In this document: one piece after another, positions 36,265 to 44,608 of the stretch
How the letters are laid out: every line of letters starts with the position of its first letter
Position numbering within the stretch: position 1 is the first letter of the stretch
NCBI RefSeq assembly: GCF_001905795.1
Contig: NZ_LIXJ01000016.1
Span: 239,387-303,386 of the forward strand
DNA length: 64,000 nt
DNA from: Streptomyces sp. CB01580
Lineage (GTDB): Bacteria; Actinomycetota; Actinomycetes; Streptomycetales; Streptomycetaceae
Direction: 5' to 3'
Program-made: the position numbers and the translations under genes
The notes under the pieces: model-generated
Told to the model about the DNA's origin: nothing
Databases searched by the model: none
What the model saw: only the letters and a program-made list of their open reading frames with translations

Positions 36265-36987
36265 ATGGCACGCATGGCACATCCCGATCCGGCCGCGCCC
36301 CGGCTCGCCGCCCTGGCCGCGCTCCTCGCCGACGAGACCCGGGCGACCTTCTGCCTGGCCCTGCTCGACGGCCGCGCCTGGACGGCGGGCGAACTGGCCC
36401 GGCTCGCCTCGGTGGCACCGTCCACCGCCAGCGAGCATCTCGGCAGGCTCGTCGCGGGCGGGCTGCTGGCCGAGGAACGGCAGGGCCGCCACCGTTATGT
36501 GCGGCTCGCCGACGAGCGGGCCGCACATCTCGTCGAGGACCTGGCGGCCCGGGTCGCCCCCGACGCGGCGGCCGACCGCCCGCGCGCCCTGAGCGCGGCG
36601 GGCGCGGGCAGCGCGCTGGCCCGCGGGCGCACCTGCTACGACCATCTCGCCGGGCGGATCGGCATCGCGATCGCGGACGCCATGACCGCGCGCGGACTGC
36701 TGGTGCAGGACACGGGTTTCGCCCTCACCGCCGACGGCGTCGCCTGGTACGCGTCGCTGGGGATCGCCCTGGAGTCGGAGTCGCGGCGTCCGCTCGTACG
36801 GAGCTGCCTGGACTGGACCGAACGCAGGCCGCATCTGGCGGGGCTCGCGGGCGCGGCGCTGTGCCGGCACGCGCTGGGCGCGGGGTGGTGCGTACGGATC
36901 GGGTCCGGCCGGGCGGTGCGGGCGACGGACGACGGGGAACGGGCACTGCACGAGCACCTGGGCATCGAGCCGTCCATCCTTCGGTAG
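36265..36987 (+). CDS. ArsR-family winged-helix regulator
   Basis: Protein of 240 residues with an N-terminal ArsR HTH (RLAALAALLADETRATFCLALLDGRAWTAGELARLASVAPSTASEHLGRLVAGGLLAEERQGRHRYVRLAD). A C-terminal half of about 130 residues with Cys and His (RTCYDHLAGRIGIAIADAMTARGLL, RSCLDWTERRPHLAGLAGAALCRHAL) matches the longer actinobacterial members that often control an adjacent EamA or MFS exporter. Here that partner survives only as a relic immediately downstream. No metal site typical of ArsR or SmtB is obvious. Confidence 0.88.
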   Translation: MARMAHPDPAAPRLAALAALLADETRATFCLALLDGRAWTAGELARLASVAPSTASEHLGRLVAGGLLAEERQGRHRYVRLADERAAHLVEDLAARVAPDAAADRPRALSAAGAGSALARGRTCYDHLAGRIGIAIADAMTARGLLVQDTGFALTADGVAWYASLGIALESESRRPLVRSCLDWTERRPHLAGLAGAALCRHALGAGWCVRIGSGRAVRATDDGERALHEHLGIEPSILR

Positions 36988-37021
36988 GGCCCGAACCGTC
37001 GCGCCCCTACGGTCGGGCCCG

Positions 37022-37165
37022 CCGTTCAGCGGTTCACTGGTCTCGGAGGCTGCCCAGGCGCCCCTGACCGCCACCCTGAACATGGTCTACCTGGGGCTCT
37101 TCCCGACCGCGTTGGCCTTCACCACCTGGCGGGAGAGCGCCCGGGGGACCGCGCCACCGCGAGCG
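37022..37165 (+). pseudogene. Relic of an EamA/DMT-family transporter
   Basis: Starting 35 bp after the ArsR stop, a frame reads PFSGSLVSEAAQAPLTATLN then MVYLGLFPTALAFTTWRESAR before dissolving into unrelated Arg/Pro-rich sequence. The segment matches the late-middle part of EamA permeases (a membrane segment with YLGxFPTAxAFTTW). There is no start, no upstream half and no downstream half. ArsR-EamA pairs are common in Streptomyces, so this is probably the decayed target gene. Confidence 0.75.
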
Positions 37166-37267
37166 GGCGGAAAGCGGGCCGCCCGGGCGGGGGGCCCACC
37201 GGCTCATGACCGCGCGGCCGACGGCGGCGCGCACCACCGATGTCCCCGTCCCACGGCGCCGGTCCGA

Positions 37268-37373
37268 CGGACCCACGGGTCCGGACGCGGTCCTGCGGAC
37301 TCACGGATCCCGGCACGGTCCGACGGACTCACGGATTCAGACGCGGTCCAGCGGACTCACGGGCCCCGGGCCC
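37268..37373. repeat. 28-bp tandem repeat, 3.7 copies, entering the ABC transporter 3' end
   Basis: Units at 37268-37295, 37296-37323, 37324-37351 and a partial at 37352-37373 share CGGACTCACGG followed by a variable part and CGGTCC. The last one and a half units encode the C-terminus and stop region of the minus-strand ABC exporter, so the array has replaced or extended that end. Confidence 0.8.
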
Positions 37374-39241
37374 TCGGCCCCGGAATCCTGGAACTGGGTG
37401 CGGTACAGCTCCTCGTACCGGCCCCCGGCCGCGAGGAGTTCGTCGTGGGTGCCCCGTTCCACGATCCGTCCGTCCTCGACCACCAGGATGAGGTCGGCCG
37501 ACCGCACGGTGGACAGGCGGTGGGCGATCACGACGGCGGTGCGTCCGGCGAGCGCCTCGGTGAGGGCCTCCTGGACGGCCGCCTCGGAGGTGTTGTCCAG
37601 GTGGGCGGTGGCCTCGTCGAGGATCACGACGCGCTGGCGGGCCAGCAGCAGCCGGGCGATGGTCAGCCGCTGGCGTTCGCCTCCGGAGAGCCGGTAGCCG
37701 CGTTCGCCGACGACGGTGTCGAGCCCGTCGGGCAGCGAGGCGACCAGTCCGTCCAGCCGCGAGCGGCGCAGCGCGTCCCAGAGGTCGTCCTCGGTGGCGT
37801 CGGGCCGGGCGAGCAGCAGGTTCGCGCGGACCGACTCGTGGAAGAGGTGGCCGTCCTGGGTGACCATGCCGAGGGTGTCGCGCAGGCTGTCGGCGGAGAG
37901 GTCGCGCACGTCGACGCCGCCGATGCGCACCGCGCCCTCGTCCACGTCGTACAGGCGCGGCAGCAGTTGCGCGATGGTGGACTTGCCCGCGCCGGAGGAG
38001 CCGACGAGCGCCACCGTCCGGCCGGGTTCGGCCCGGAACGAGACTCCGCGCAGCACCTCCCCGCCGCCCCGGGTGTCGAGGCTCGCGACGTCCTCCAGCG
38101 AGGCGAGGGAGACCTTGTCGGCGGCCGGGTAGCCGAACCGGACCCGTTCGAACTCGACGGACACCGGCCCCTCGGGGACCGCACGGGCGTCGGACTTCTG
38201 CGCGATGAGCGGTTCGAGGTCGAGAACCTCGAAGACCCGCTCGAAGCTGACGAGGGCGCTCATCACCTCCACCCGTGCCCCGGCGAGCGCGGTGAGCGGC
38301 GCGTACAGGCGGGTCAGCAGCAGGGCCAGCGCGACGACCGCGCCCGCGTCCAGCTGCCCGCGCAGCGCGTAGTACCCGCCGAGCCCGTAGACCAGGGCGA
38401 GCGCCAGCGCCGACACGAGGGTGAGGGCGGTGATGAACGCGGACTGGGCCATGGCCGTCCGGATCCCGATGTCGCGCACCCGGCCCGCCCTGGCGGCGAA
38501 TTCGGCGGACTCGTCGGCGGGCCGGCCGAACAGCTTGACCAGGGTGGCGCCGGGCGCGGAGAAGCGCTCGGTCATCCGCGTCCCCATCGCGGCGTTGTGG
38601 GCCGCCGCCTCCCGCTGGAGCCTGGCCATCCGGGTGCCCATGCGCCGGGCGGGCAGCACGAACACCGGCAGCAGCACCAGTGCCAGGACGGTGATCCGCC
38701 AGGAGATGGAGAGCATGACGCCGAGGGTGAGGAGCAGCGTCACGACATTGCCGACGACGCCGGACAGGGTGTTGCTGAAGGCGCGTTGGGCTCCGATGAC
38801 GTCGTTGTTGAGCCGGCTGACGAGCGCGCCGGTGCGGGTACGGGTGAAGAACGCGACCGGCATGCGTTGCACGTGGTCGAAGACGGCGGTGCGCAGGTCG
38901 AGGATCAGCCCCTCGCCGAGGTTCGCCGAGAGCCAGCGGCCGACCAGTCCGAGTGCCGCCTCGGCGAGGGCGATCGCGGCGATGAGCAGGGACAGGCGCG
39001 TGACGGTGCCGGTGTCCCCGCCGGTCACGATGGCGTCGACGACACGGCCGGCGAGTACGGGGGTGGCGACCGCGAGCAGCGCTGTCGCCACGCTGACGAG
39101 CAGAAAGAGGGCGACCCGGCGGCGGTGGGGGCGGGCGAAGGCGGCTACGCGCCGCAGGGTGGCGCGGTCGAAGGTGCGCCGGTCCGCCTGCGCGTTCATG
39201 ACGTTGTGGAGTTGTGTCCACGCGGTGGTTTCCATGCTCAT
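37337..39241 (-). CDS. ABC exporter, fused permease-ATPase (MsbA/LmrA type)
   Basis: Half-transporter of 634 residues. Six membrane segments fill residues 40-320, including VALFLLVSVATALLAVATPVLAGRVVDAIV. The ATPase follows with Walker A VGSSGAGKST, Q-loop VTQDGHLF, signature LSGGERQRLTIARLLL and Walker B VVILDEATAHLD, then the H-loop IAHRLST. It should homodimerise and export a drug or lipid-like compound. It lies 33 bp downstream of a tetR gene on the same strand, so the regulator probably controls it. The C-terminal residues derive from the 28-bp repeat array. Confidence 0.92.
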   Translation of the reverse strand: MSMETTAWTQLHNVMNAQADRRTFDRATLRRVAAFARPHRRRVALFLLVSVATALLAVATPVLAGRVVDAIVTGGDTGTVTRLSLLIAAIALAEAALGLVGRWLSANLGEGLILDLRTAVFDHVQRMPVAFFTRTRTGALVSRLNNDVIGAQRAFSNTLSGVVGNVVTLLLTLGVMLSISWRITVLALVLLPVFVLPARRMGTRMARLQREAAAHNAAMGTRMTERFSAPGATLVKLFGRPADESAEFAARAGRVRDIGIRTAMAQSAFITALTLVSALALALVYGLGGYYALRGQLDAGAVVALALLLTRLYAPLTALAGARVEVMSALVSFERVFEVLDLEPLIAQKSDARAVPEGPVSVEFERVRFGYPAADKVSLASLEDVASLDTRGGGEVLRGVSFRAEPGRTVALVGSSGAGKSTIAQLLPRLYDVDEGAVRIGGVDVRDLSADSLRDTLGMVTQDGHLFHESVRANLLLARPDATEDDLWDALRRSRLDGLVASLPDGLDTVVGERGYRLSGGERQRLTIARLLLARQRVVILDEATAHLDNTSEAAVQEALTEALAGRTAVVIAHRLSTVRSADLILVVEDGRIVERGTHDELLAAGGRYEELYRTQFQDSGAEGPGPVSPLDRV

Positions 39242-39274
39242 GGCTGGAACGTACGACCTCCAGCGGACTTGAGG

Positions 39275-39955
39275 TCAAGGCCCGGCCGTCCGCCGCCCGT
39301 CGCCGGCCCGGGATCCGTGCGGCGTCCGCCGGTCCAGGACCTGCGCGAGATACGCCCGGAGCAGGACGCGGGTCTCGGCGACGACGGCGTCGTCCCCCGA
39401 CGGATCGGTGCGGAAGGCGAGTCGGAGCAGGGCGTCCGCCGCCTCGACGCACACCAGGATCGTCCGGTGCAGGTCCTGACCGGACACCGGGCCGAGATAC
39501 CCGGCCAGGAGCGGGGTGAGACGGACGGCCACCCGGTGGTTGGCGTCGTCGGCCGGGTCCTCGTCGGGAGCGGGGGCGGGGGCGCCGAAGTCCACGAGGG
39601 CGAAACCGGCCACGGCGCGCTTCATCGCCAGGTACTCGTCCAGCACGGCGTCGATGGCGCTCTGCCAGTCGGTCGTCGGGACGGTGGCCAGCCGGGCGGT
39701 GACGCGTTCGGCGTAACTGTCCAGGTTGCGCCGGGCGAGTGCGTCGGTCAACGCGCGCTTGTTGGAGAAGAACCGGTAGACGGAACCGATGGGCACCCCG
39801 GCCCGGAGGGCGACGGCCCGGGTGGACAACTGCTCGTACCCCGTCTCGTCGAGGAGTTCGGCGCAGGCGTCGAGTATCCGGGCCAGACGTTCGGCGCTGC
39901 GCCGCTGGACCGGGACGCGGCGGAGGTGGCTGTTCGCTGGGGGCACGGGCTCCAT
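39275..39955 (-). CDS. TetR-family regulator of the adjacent ABC exporter
   Basis: Protein of 226 residues. HTH: RLARILDACAELLDETGYEQLSTRAVALRAGVPIGSVYRFFSNKRALTDALARRNLD. The ligand-domain middle (LVDFGAPAPAPDEDPADDANHRVAVRLTPLL) is unremarkable. ATG 39955 is preceded by GGAGGGCC. It is the first gene of a likely two-gene operon with the exporter and divergent from hmgA across 177 bp. Confidence 0.87.
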   Translation of the reverse strand: MEPVPPANSHLRRVPVQRRSAERLARILDACAELLDETGYEQLSTRAVALRAGVPIGSVYRFFSNKRALTDALARRNLDSYAERVTARLATVPTTDWQSAIDAVLDEYLAMKRAVAGFALVDFGAPAPAPDEDPADDANHRVAVRLTPLLAGYLGPVSGQDLHRTILVCVEAADALLRLAFRTDPSGDDAVVAETRVLLRAYLAQVLDRRTPHGSRAGDGRRTAGP

Positions 39956-40069
39956 GATGCCGTGGCCCTCCGCCGCCCGGATTCCTGCCCGCGCGGCGCG
40001 CCTGCGCCACCGCGCGACGCCGTCTCGCGCCTCCACCGCCACGGAACCCCGGTATGTCACCGGATGGCG

Positions 40070-40098
40070 TTGACGAGCCACGTTCCGATTCCTACGGT
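40070..40098 (+). promoter_or_regulatory. hmgA promoter, TTGACG-N17-TACGGT
   Basis: A -35 TTGACG at 40070-40075, exactly 17 bp, and a -10 TACGGT at 40093-40098, 34 bp before the hmgA ATG. It is one of the better sigma-HrdB-like promoters in the window. Confidence 0.55.
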
Positions 40099-40132
40099 TG
40101 TCCATAGGATTTCTTCGGCACCGGGAGCGCGC

Positions 40133-41461
40133 ATGAGTGGCATCGAGCAGGCGAGGAAGACGGCACAGGGGCTCGGGTATTCCCCCGGATTCGGCAATGA
40201 ACACAGCTCGGAGGCGGTTCCCGGGGCGCTGCCGCACGGCCGCAACTCGCCCCAGCGCGCCCCTCTCGGGCTCTACGCGGAACAGCTGAGCGGCTCGGCC
40301 TTCACCGAACCGCGGGCGCACAACCGCCGTTCCTGGCTCTACCGGATCCGCCCCTCGGCCGCCCATCCCGCGTTCGTCCGCGTCGACAACGGCGCGATCC
40401 GCACCGCCCCGTTCACCGAGACCGTGCCCGATCCCAACCGGCTGCGCTGGGACCCGCTGCCCGAGCCCGCGGCCGGGACGGACTTCCTGGCCGGCCTGTG
40501 GACCCTCGGCGGCAATGGCGACGCGACGCAGCGCGCCGGTATGGCCGTGCACCTCTACCACGCCAACGCGTCCATGACCGACCGGGTGTTCGGCGACGCG
40601 GACGGCGAGCTGCTGATCGTCCCGGAACGCGGCGGCCTGCTGCTCCGCACCGAACTGGGCCTGCTGCGCGCCGAACCGGGGCATGTCGCGCTGATCCCGC
40701 GCGGGGTCCGCTTCCGGGTGGAGCTGCTCGACGCCACCGCCCGCGGCTACGTCTGCGAGAACTACGGCCGTCCGTTCGTCCTCCCCGACCTCGGCCCGAT
40801 CGGTGCCAACGGCCTGGCGAACGCGCGGGACTTCCTCGCGCCCGTCGCCGCGTACGAGGAGGACGACCGCCCGGTGGAGGTGATCAACAAGTTCTGCGGG
40901 AACCTCTGGTCCGCGACGTACGACCACTCGCCGCTCGACGTGGTCGCCTGGCACGGCAACCACACCCCGTACGTCTACGACCTGCACCGTTTCAACGTCA
41001 TCGGGTCGATCAGCTACGACCACCCCGACCCGTCGATCTTCACGGTGCTGACCTCGCCGTCCGACACCCCCGGTCTGGCGGGCGTCGACTTCGTCGTCTT
41101 CGCGCCGCGCTGGCTGGTCGGCGAGGACACGTTCCGGCCGCCGTACTTCCACCGCAACGTGATGAGCGAGTACATGGGCCTGATCGAGGGCGCGTACGAC
41201 GCCAAGACGGCCGGGAAGGGCGGATTCGTGCCGGGCGGCGGTTCGCTGCACAACATGATGTCGGCGCACGGCCCGGACCGGGAGACCTTCGACCGGGCGA
41301 GCGCGGCGGAGCTGAGGCCGCAGAAGATCGACGACGGCCTGGCCTTCATGTTCGAGACCCGCTGGCCGGTGACGGCGACCGCGCAGGCGGCCGGTTCCGA
41401 CCATCTGCAGCACGGCTACGACGACGTGTGGCAGGGTCTGAGCCGCAACTTCAGGCCGTAG
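40133..41461 (+). CDS. hmgA: Homogentisate 1,2-dioxygenase
   Basis: Iron-dependent ring-opening enzyme of tyrosine and phenylalanine degradation, converting homogentisate to maleylacetoacetate. Full-length at 442 residues. It begins with the family-typical YSPGFGNEHSSEAVPGALPHGRNSPQ and has ERGGLLLRTELGLLRAEPGHVALIPRGVRF, WHGNHTPYVYDLHRFNVIGSISYDHPDPSIFTVLTSPSDTPG, the iron-site region RPPYFHRNVMSEYMGLI and GGGSLHNMMSAHGPD. It is followed by a GntR regulator on the same strand. Maleylacetoacetate isomerase and fumarylacetoacetase are not in the window. Confidence 0.97.
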   Translation: MSGIEQARKTAQGLGYSPGFGNEHSSEAVPGALPHGRNSPQRAPLGLYAEQLSGSAFTEPRAHNRRSWLYRIRPSAAHPAFVRVDNGAIRTAPFTETVPDPNRLRWDPLPEPAAGTDFLAGLWTLGGNGDATQRAGMAVHLYHANASMTDRVFGDADGELLIVPERGGLLLRTELGLLRAEPGHVALIPRGVRFRVELLDATARGYVCENYGRPFVLPDLGPIGANGLANARDFLAPVAAYEEDDRPVEVINKFCGNLWSATYDHSPLDVVAWHGNHTPYVYDLHRFNVIGSISYDHPDPSIFTVLTSPSDTPGLAGVDFVVFAPRWLVGEDTFRPPYFHRNVMSEYMGLIEGAYDAKTAGKGGFVPGGGSLHNMMSAHGPDRETFDRASAAELRPQKIDDGLAFMFETRWPVTATAQAAGSDHLQHGYDDVWQGLSRNFRP

Positions 41462-41527
41462 GCGACGACCGCCACCACGCGGCCCACGCGTCGTCGCGTC
41501 CGCTGTGTCGCAGTACGGAGAGACCAG

Positions 41528-42313
41528 GTGACTCAGGTGCCCCAGATGCCCAAGACGCCCCCGGTGCCGGCCTTCGCCCCCGATTCGCTGGTCCTGAACC
41601 GCAAACTGCCGCTGTGGTACCAGGTCTCGCAGTCGCTGCGCGCCTCGATACTGGGGCGCGCGGCGGACGCCTCGCAGCGGCTGCCGACGGAGGAACAGCT
41701 CGCCGCGCACTACGGCGTCAGCGTGCTGACGATGCGGCAGGCGCTCAAGGAGCTGGAGGCGGAGGGACTGATCAGCAGGCACCGGCGGCGCGGCACGTTC
41801 ATCGAACCGCGCGCCCGCCGGGTCTCCCCGGTCCGGCTGCTGGGCTCGATCGACGCGATCGTGGCCCAGCAGTCGGGCGAACGGACCTCGGTCCTGGACC
41901 ACGGCCCGGTGGCCGTGCCGTGCGAGCTCGGCGAACACTTCCCCGGCTGCTCCGAGGTGGTCAGCTATCGCAGGCTGCGCCGGGACGAGGACAGCGACGA
42001 GCCCACCAACTGGGCGGAGAACGCGGTGCATCCCGAGGTGGCGGCACGGCTCGACGTCGCCGATCTCGAACGCTGGCCGATGACCAAGGTGCTGCGCGAT
42101 CGCGTCGGCGTCCGGATCGCGCGCATCACCGACACCGTCGAGGCGCGCCTCGCCGACCCGGTCACCGCCGAACTCCTCCGGGTGCCGCTGCTCAGTCCGA
42201 TCCTGTTCTACACGGGGGTGACGTACGAGGAGGGCGGCCGGGTGGTGGACGTGGCACGGATCCGCTACCGGGGCGACCGGTTCTCCTTCTCGGTCACCGT
42301 GGAGGCGCACTGA
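41528..42313 (+). CDS. GntR-family regulator, HutC/UTRA type
   Basis: Protein of 261 residues. The winged helix LWYQVSQSLRASILGRAADASQRLPTEEQLAAHYGVSVLTMRQALKELEAEGLISRHRRRGTFIE is followed by a UTRA chorismate-lyase-like ligand domain ending in VDVARIRYRGDRFSFSVTVE. It lies 66 bp downstream of hmgA on the same strand, in the position commonly held by the homogentisate regulator in Streptomyces. GTG 41528 follows GGAGAGACCAG. The ligand is probably an intermediate of tyrosine catabolism (inferred). Confidence 0.9.
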   Translation: MTQVPQMPKTPPVPAFAPDSLVLNRKLPLWYQVSQSLRASILGRAADASQRLPTEEQLAAHYGVSVLTMRQALKELEAEGLISRHRRRGTFIEPRARRVSPVRLLGSIDAIVAQQSGERTSVLDHGPVAVPCELGEHFPGCSEVVSYRRLRRDEDSDEPTNWAENAVHPEVAARLDVADLERWPMTKVLRDRVGVRIARITDTVEARLADPVTAELLRVPLLSPILFYTGVTYEEGGRVVDVARIRYRGDRFSFSVTVEAH

Positions 42314-42494
42314 CGCACCGGCACGACGGGGCCGCCGCCCGCGCCGGACGCGCCCGTGCCTGGTACGCGCCCGCCGGGGTGCGCCCGTGCCGCGTCGCGC
42401 GCACCGGGCGAGCGCCACCGGCCGCACCCCGGCGGGCGCGGTTACGATGCCGGGGCAGGCACGCGGGCGACGTGGCGACGGGGAGGACGACACG

Positions 42495-43757
42495 GTGGCA
42501 GCACGGGCGGCGGGCGGCTCCGATGACGCCCGGGGCGACGACGCCCCGCTCCTCGACGATCTGATGCCCTGGTCCGTAAGGCCGTTGCGCACCGGACGCG
42601 CCTGGGTGACCGCCCCCGACGCCGCCTCGCTCAGAGCCCGCTGGGACCGGCTGACGAAGGCCCCGCGGGACGAGCACGAGCGATTGTTCCGGGTCACCCG
42701 TTCCCGTGATCCCCGAAGCCGGGTGGCGGCGCTGCCCGGACAGGCCACGGGCACCGGCCCGTTCGACCGCGAGGACGGACCGTGCCCCGCGCCGGTGCGG
42801 ATCGCCCACGGCCCGTTCGACGAACAGTGGCTGATCCCCGACCACCGGCTGATCGACGCCGCCCGCCCCGAGCTGTGGCGGGTGGCCGACGGACAGCAGT
42901 TCTTCGTCGTCGAGCACGGGTACGTGCCGCAGGACACCGGCCCCGCGCTGTCCGTGACGGCGCTGCTGCCGGACGGCCATTCGCCCGCGGGCCGGCCGGG
43001 CCGGATCCGGCCGCTGTACCGGCGCCCCGGCGGCCTCGAACCCAATCTGGCCCCCGGGCTGCTCGCCCTGCTGAAGGACCGCCACGGGGACGGGGTCACC
43101 GCCCGGTCCGTGCTGGCCTGGATCCTCGCGGCGGCGCGCCACTCCCCCGCCGGATGCGTGGTGCCGCTGCCCGCCGACACGGCGCGCTGGTCGGCGGGGG
43201 TGGAGCTGGGACAGGAGTTGCTGCGGCTGCATCTGCGCGGCGCCCGGGGCGGGGAATGCCCCAGGCTGCCGGGCGGACGGCGGCCCTATGTGCGGGCATC
43301 GATGCCGCCCGCACCGACGGCCCTGGAGTACGACCCGGTCGACGAGGCGCTCCTGCTGGGCACGGGCCGCGTCTCGCCCGTACCCGCGGGGGCGTGGGAG
43401 TTCCGGGTGGGCCAGGTCCGCATGCTGGAGCTCTGGTTCGGTCGTCGCGCGGCGACCGGGGCGAACGGGGCCGGAGGTGCGAGCGCGGAGGGCTCGCCGG
43501 ACGCGGACGGCCTGGAGGCGATCCGGCCGCGCGCCTGGCCCCAGGAGTGGACCTCGGAACTGCTGGAACTGGTCACGGTGCTCGCTCTGCTCGCCGAACT
43601 CCGCCCCCGGCGGGAGGAGCCGGTCGAGGGCCCGCACCTCACGGCGGAGGACCTCCGGGCCGCGGGCGTGCTGCCCGTCCCGGACGCGGCCCGCCGCCCC
43701 GCCTCCGTGCTCGACCACCGCGAGGAGGGCCCGGACGGGCAGTTCGCGCTGCTGTGA
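42495..43757 (+). CDS. Orphan type ISP restriction-modification specificity (C-terminal) domain protein
   Basis: Protein of 420 residues that matches only the C-terminal target-recognition domain of type ISP enzymes (LlaBIII/LlaGI). Recognisable segments are APVRIAHGPFDEQWLIPDHRLIDAARPELWRVADG, GRIRPLYRRPGG, EPNLAPGLLALL, YDPVDEALLLGTGRVSPVPAGAWEFRVGQVRMLELWFGRR and EWTSELLELVTVLALLAELRPR. No helicase, nuclease or methyltransferase module is present in the protein or beside it. GTG 42495 with GGGGAGG eight bases ahead is preferred to ATG 42447, which lacks one. Such stand-alone proteins occur in Streptomyces; their function is unknown. Confidence 0.8.
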   Translation: MAARAAGGSDDARGDDAPLLDDLMPWSVRPLRTGRAWVTAPDAASLRARWDRLTKAPRDEHERLFRVTRSRDPRSRVAALPGQATGTGPFDREDGPCPAPVRIAHGPFDEQWLIPDHRLIDAARPELWRVADGQQFFVVEHGYVPQDTGPALSVTALLPDGHSPAGRPGRIRPLYRRPGGLEPNLAPGLLALLKDRHGDGVTARSVLAWILAAARHSPAGCVVPLPADTARWSAGVELGQELLRLHLRGARGGECPRLPGGRRPYVRASMPPAPTALEYDPVDEALLLGTGRVSPVPAGAWEFRVGQVRMLELWFGRRAATGANGAGGASAEGSPDADGLEAIRPRAWPQEWTSELLELVTVLALLAELRPRREEPVEGPHLTAEDLRAAGVLPVPDAARRPASVLDHREEGPDGQFALL

Positions 43758-43835
43758 CCGGCGAGCGAAAGGACGGCCCCGCCGAAGAGGGGCACGAGGC
43801 GTCACCGCCGGATCGGACCGGACCACCGGGCGGAG

Positions 43836-44543
43836 CTATCGGCCGAAGGAGTCCAGCACCCGCCCGAGCGCCCGGTCGAAGACCCCGTCCATGTCGATCG
43901 GACCGGGGTCCTCGGCGAACCCGGCCGCCATCCGCGGGTACTTCCCGGTCGCTATCTGGCTGATCAGGTACTCGGTGCGCACGGCGTGCTCCCGCTCCTC
44001 GGACCAGGGCAACGACCGGCTGCGCTCCGCCGTGGCGATCTCGTTGGCCACGTAGGTGGTGACGACGCCGTTGACCATGGCGAGGAGCTCCATCTTCTCG
44101 CCGAACCGCGCGTCGACCCCGTCCAGGCAGCTGAGCGCGTACTCCAGGTACCGCAGGGCGTTCGGGCTGAAGCCGTAGACGGGCGACATCAGCCGGGGCA
44201 CCCAGGTGTGGCGGTGCATCATCGCGCGCGCCTGATGGGCCAGCGCCGTCAGATCGGCGCGCCAGTCGCCGGACGGCCCCGGGTACTCGTAGTCGCCGCT
44301 GACCGCGTCGAGCATCAGCTCGTGCAGGTCCTCCTTGCGCGGCACGTAGTTGTAGAGCGACATCGTGCCGCAGCCGAGCTCCGCCGCCACCTTCCGCATG
44401 GACACCGCGTCGAAGCCCTCCGCGTCGGCGACGCGGACCGCCGCCGCCGCGATGTCGGCACGACAGAACGCCGGCTTGGGGCCGCGGCCCGCGCGCTCGG
44501 GGCGCGCCCAGATCACTTCGGGTACAGCGGGACGCCCCACCAT
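43836..44543 (-). CDS. TetR-family regulator of the DrrAB-type transporter
   Basis: Protein of 235 residues. HTH: FCRADIAAAAVRVADAEGFDAVSMRKVAAELGCGTMSLYNYVPRKEDLHELMLDAV. The C-terminal domain (ARAMMHRHTWVPRLMSPVYGFSPNALRYLEYALSCLDG) is of the TetR_C_1/tetracycline-repressor-like type. ATG 44543 follows GAGGTGATGATCG. It is divergent from an ABC ATPase gene 65 bp away with paired operators. It most likely represses the transporter until its drug ligand binds. Confidence 0.9.
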   Translation of the reverse strand: MVGRPAVPEVIWARPERAGRGPKPAFCRADIAAAAVRVADAEGFDAVSMRKVAAELGCGTMSLYNYVPRKEDLHELMLDAVSGDYEYPGPSGDWRADLTALAHQARAMMHRHTWVPRLMSPVYGFSPNALRYLEYALSCLDGVDARFGEKMELLAMVNGVVTTYVANEIATAERSRSLPWSEEREHAVRTEYLISQIATGKYPRMAAGFAEDPGPIDMDGVFDRALGRVLDSFGR

Positions 44544-44570
44544 CGATCATCACCTCGCCCCACCATCCTA

Positions 44571-44591
44571 GTTACGTACAGCGTACGTAGT
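44571..44591. promoter_or_regulatory. TetR operator copy 1 in the tetR/ABC spacer
   Basis: Contains TACGTAC-AGC-GTACGTA, perfect 7-bp arms around AGC. It lies between the divergent start codons. Confidence 0.75.
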
Positions 44592-44608
44592 GCGGTACGG
44601 TGGGCCGC

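Noticed and set aside
37268..37373. CRISPR array reading of the 28-bp repeats
   Set aside because: Units are directly adjacent with no spacers and vary internally; no cas genes nearby.
37082..40132. Very long plus-strand open frame upstream of and continuous with hmgA
   Set aside because: It is antisense to the ABC exporter and tetR genes, lacks family similarity before the HmgA start and has the third-codon shadow composition expected in GC-rich DNA.
42495..43757. Complete type ISP restriction enzyme
   Set aside because: Only the C-terminal specificity part is present; no nuclease, helicase or methylase motifs in the chain.
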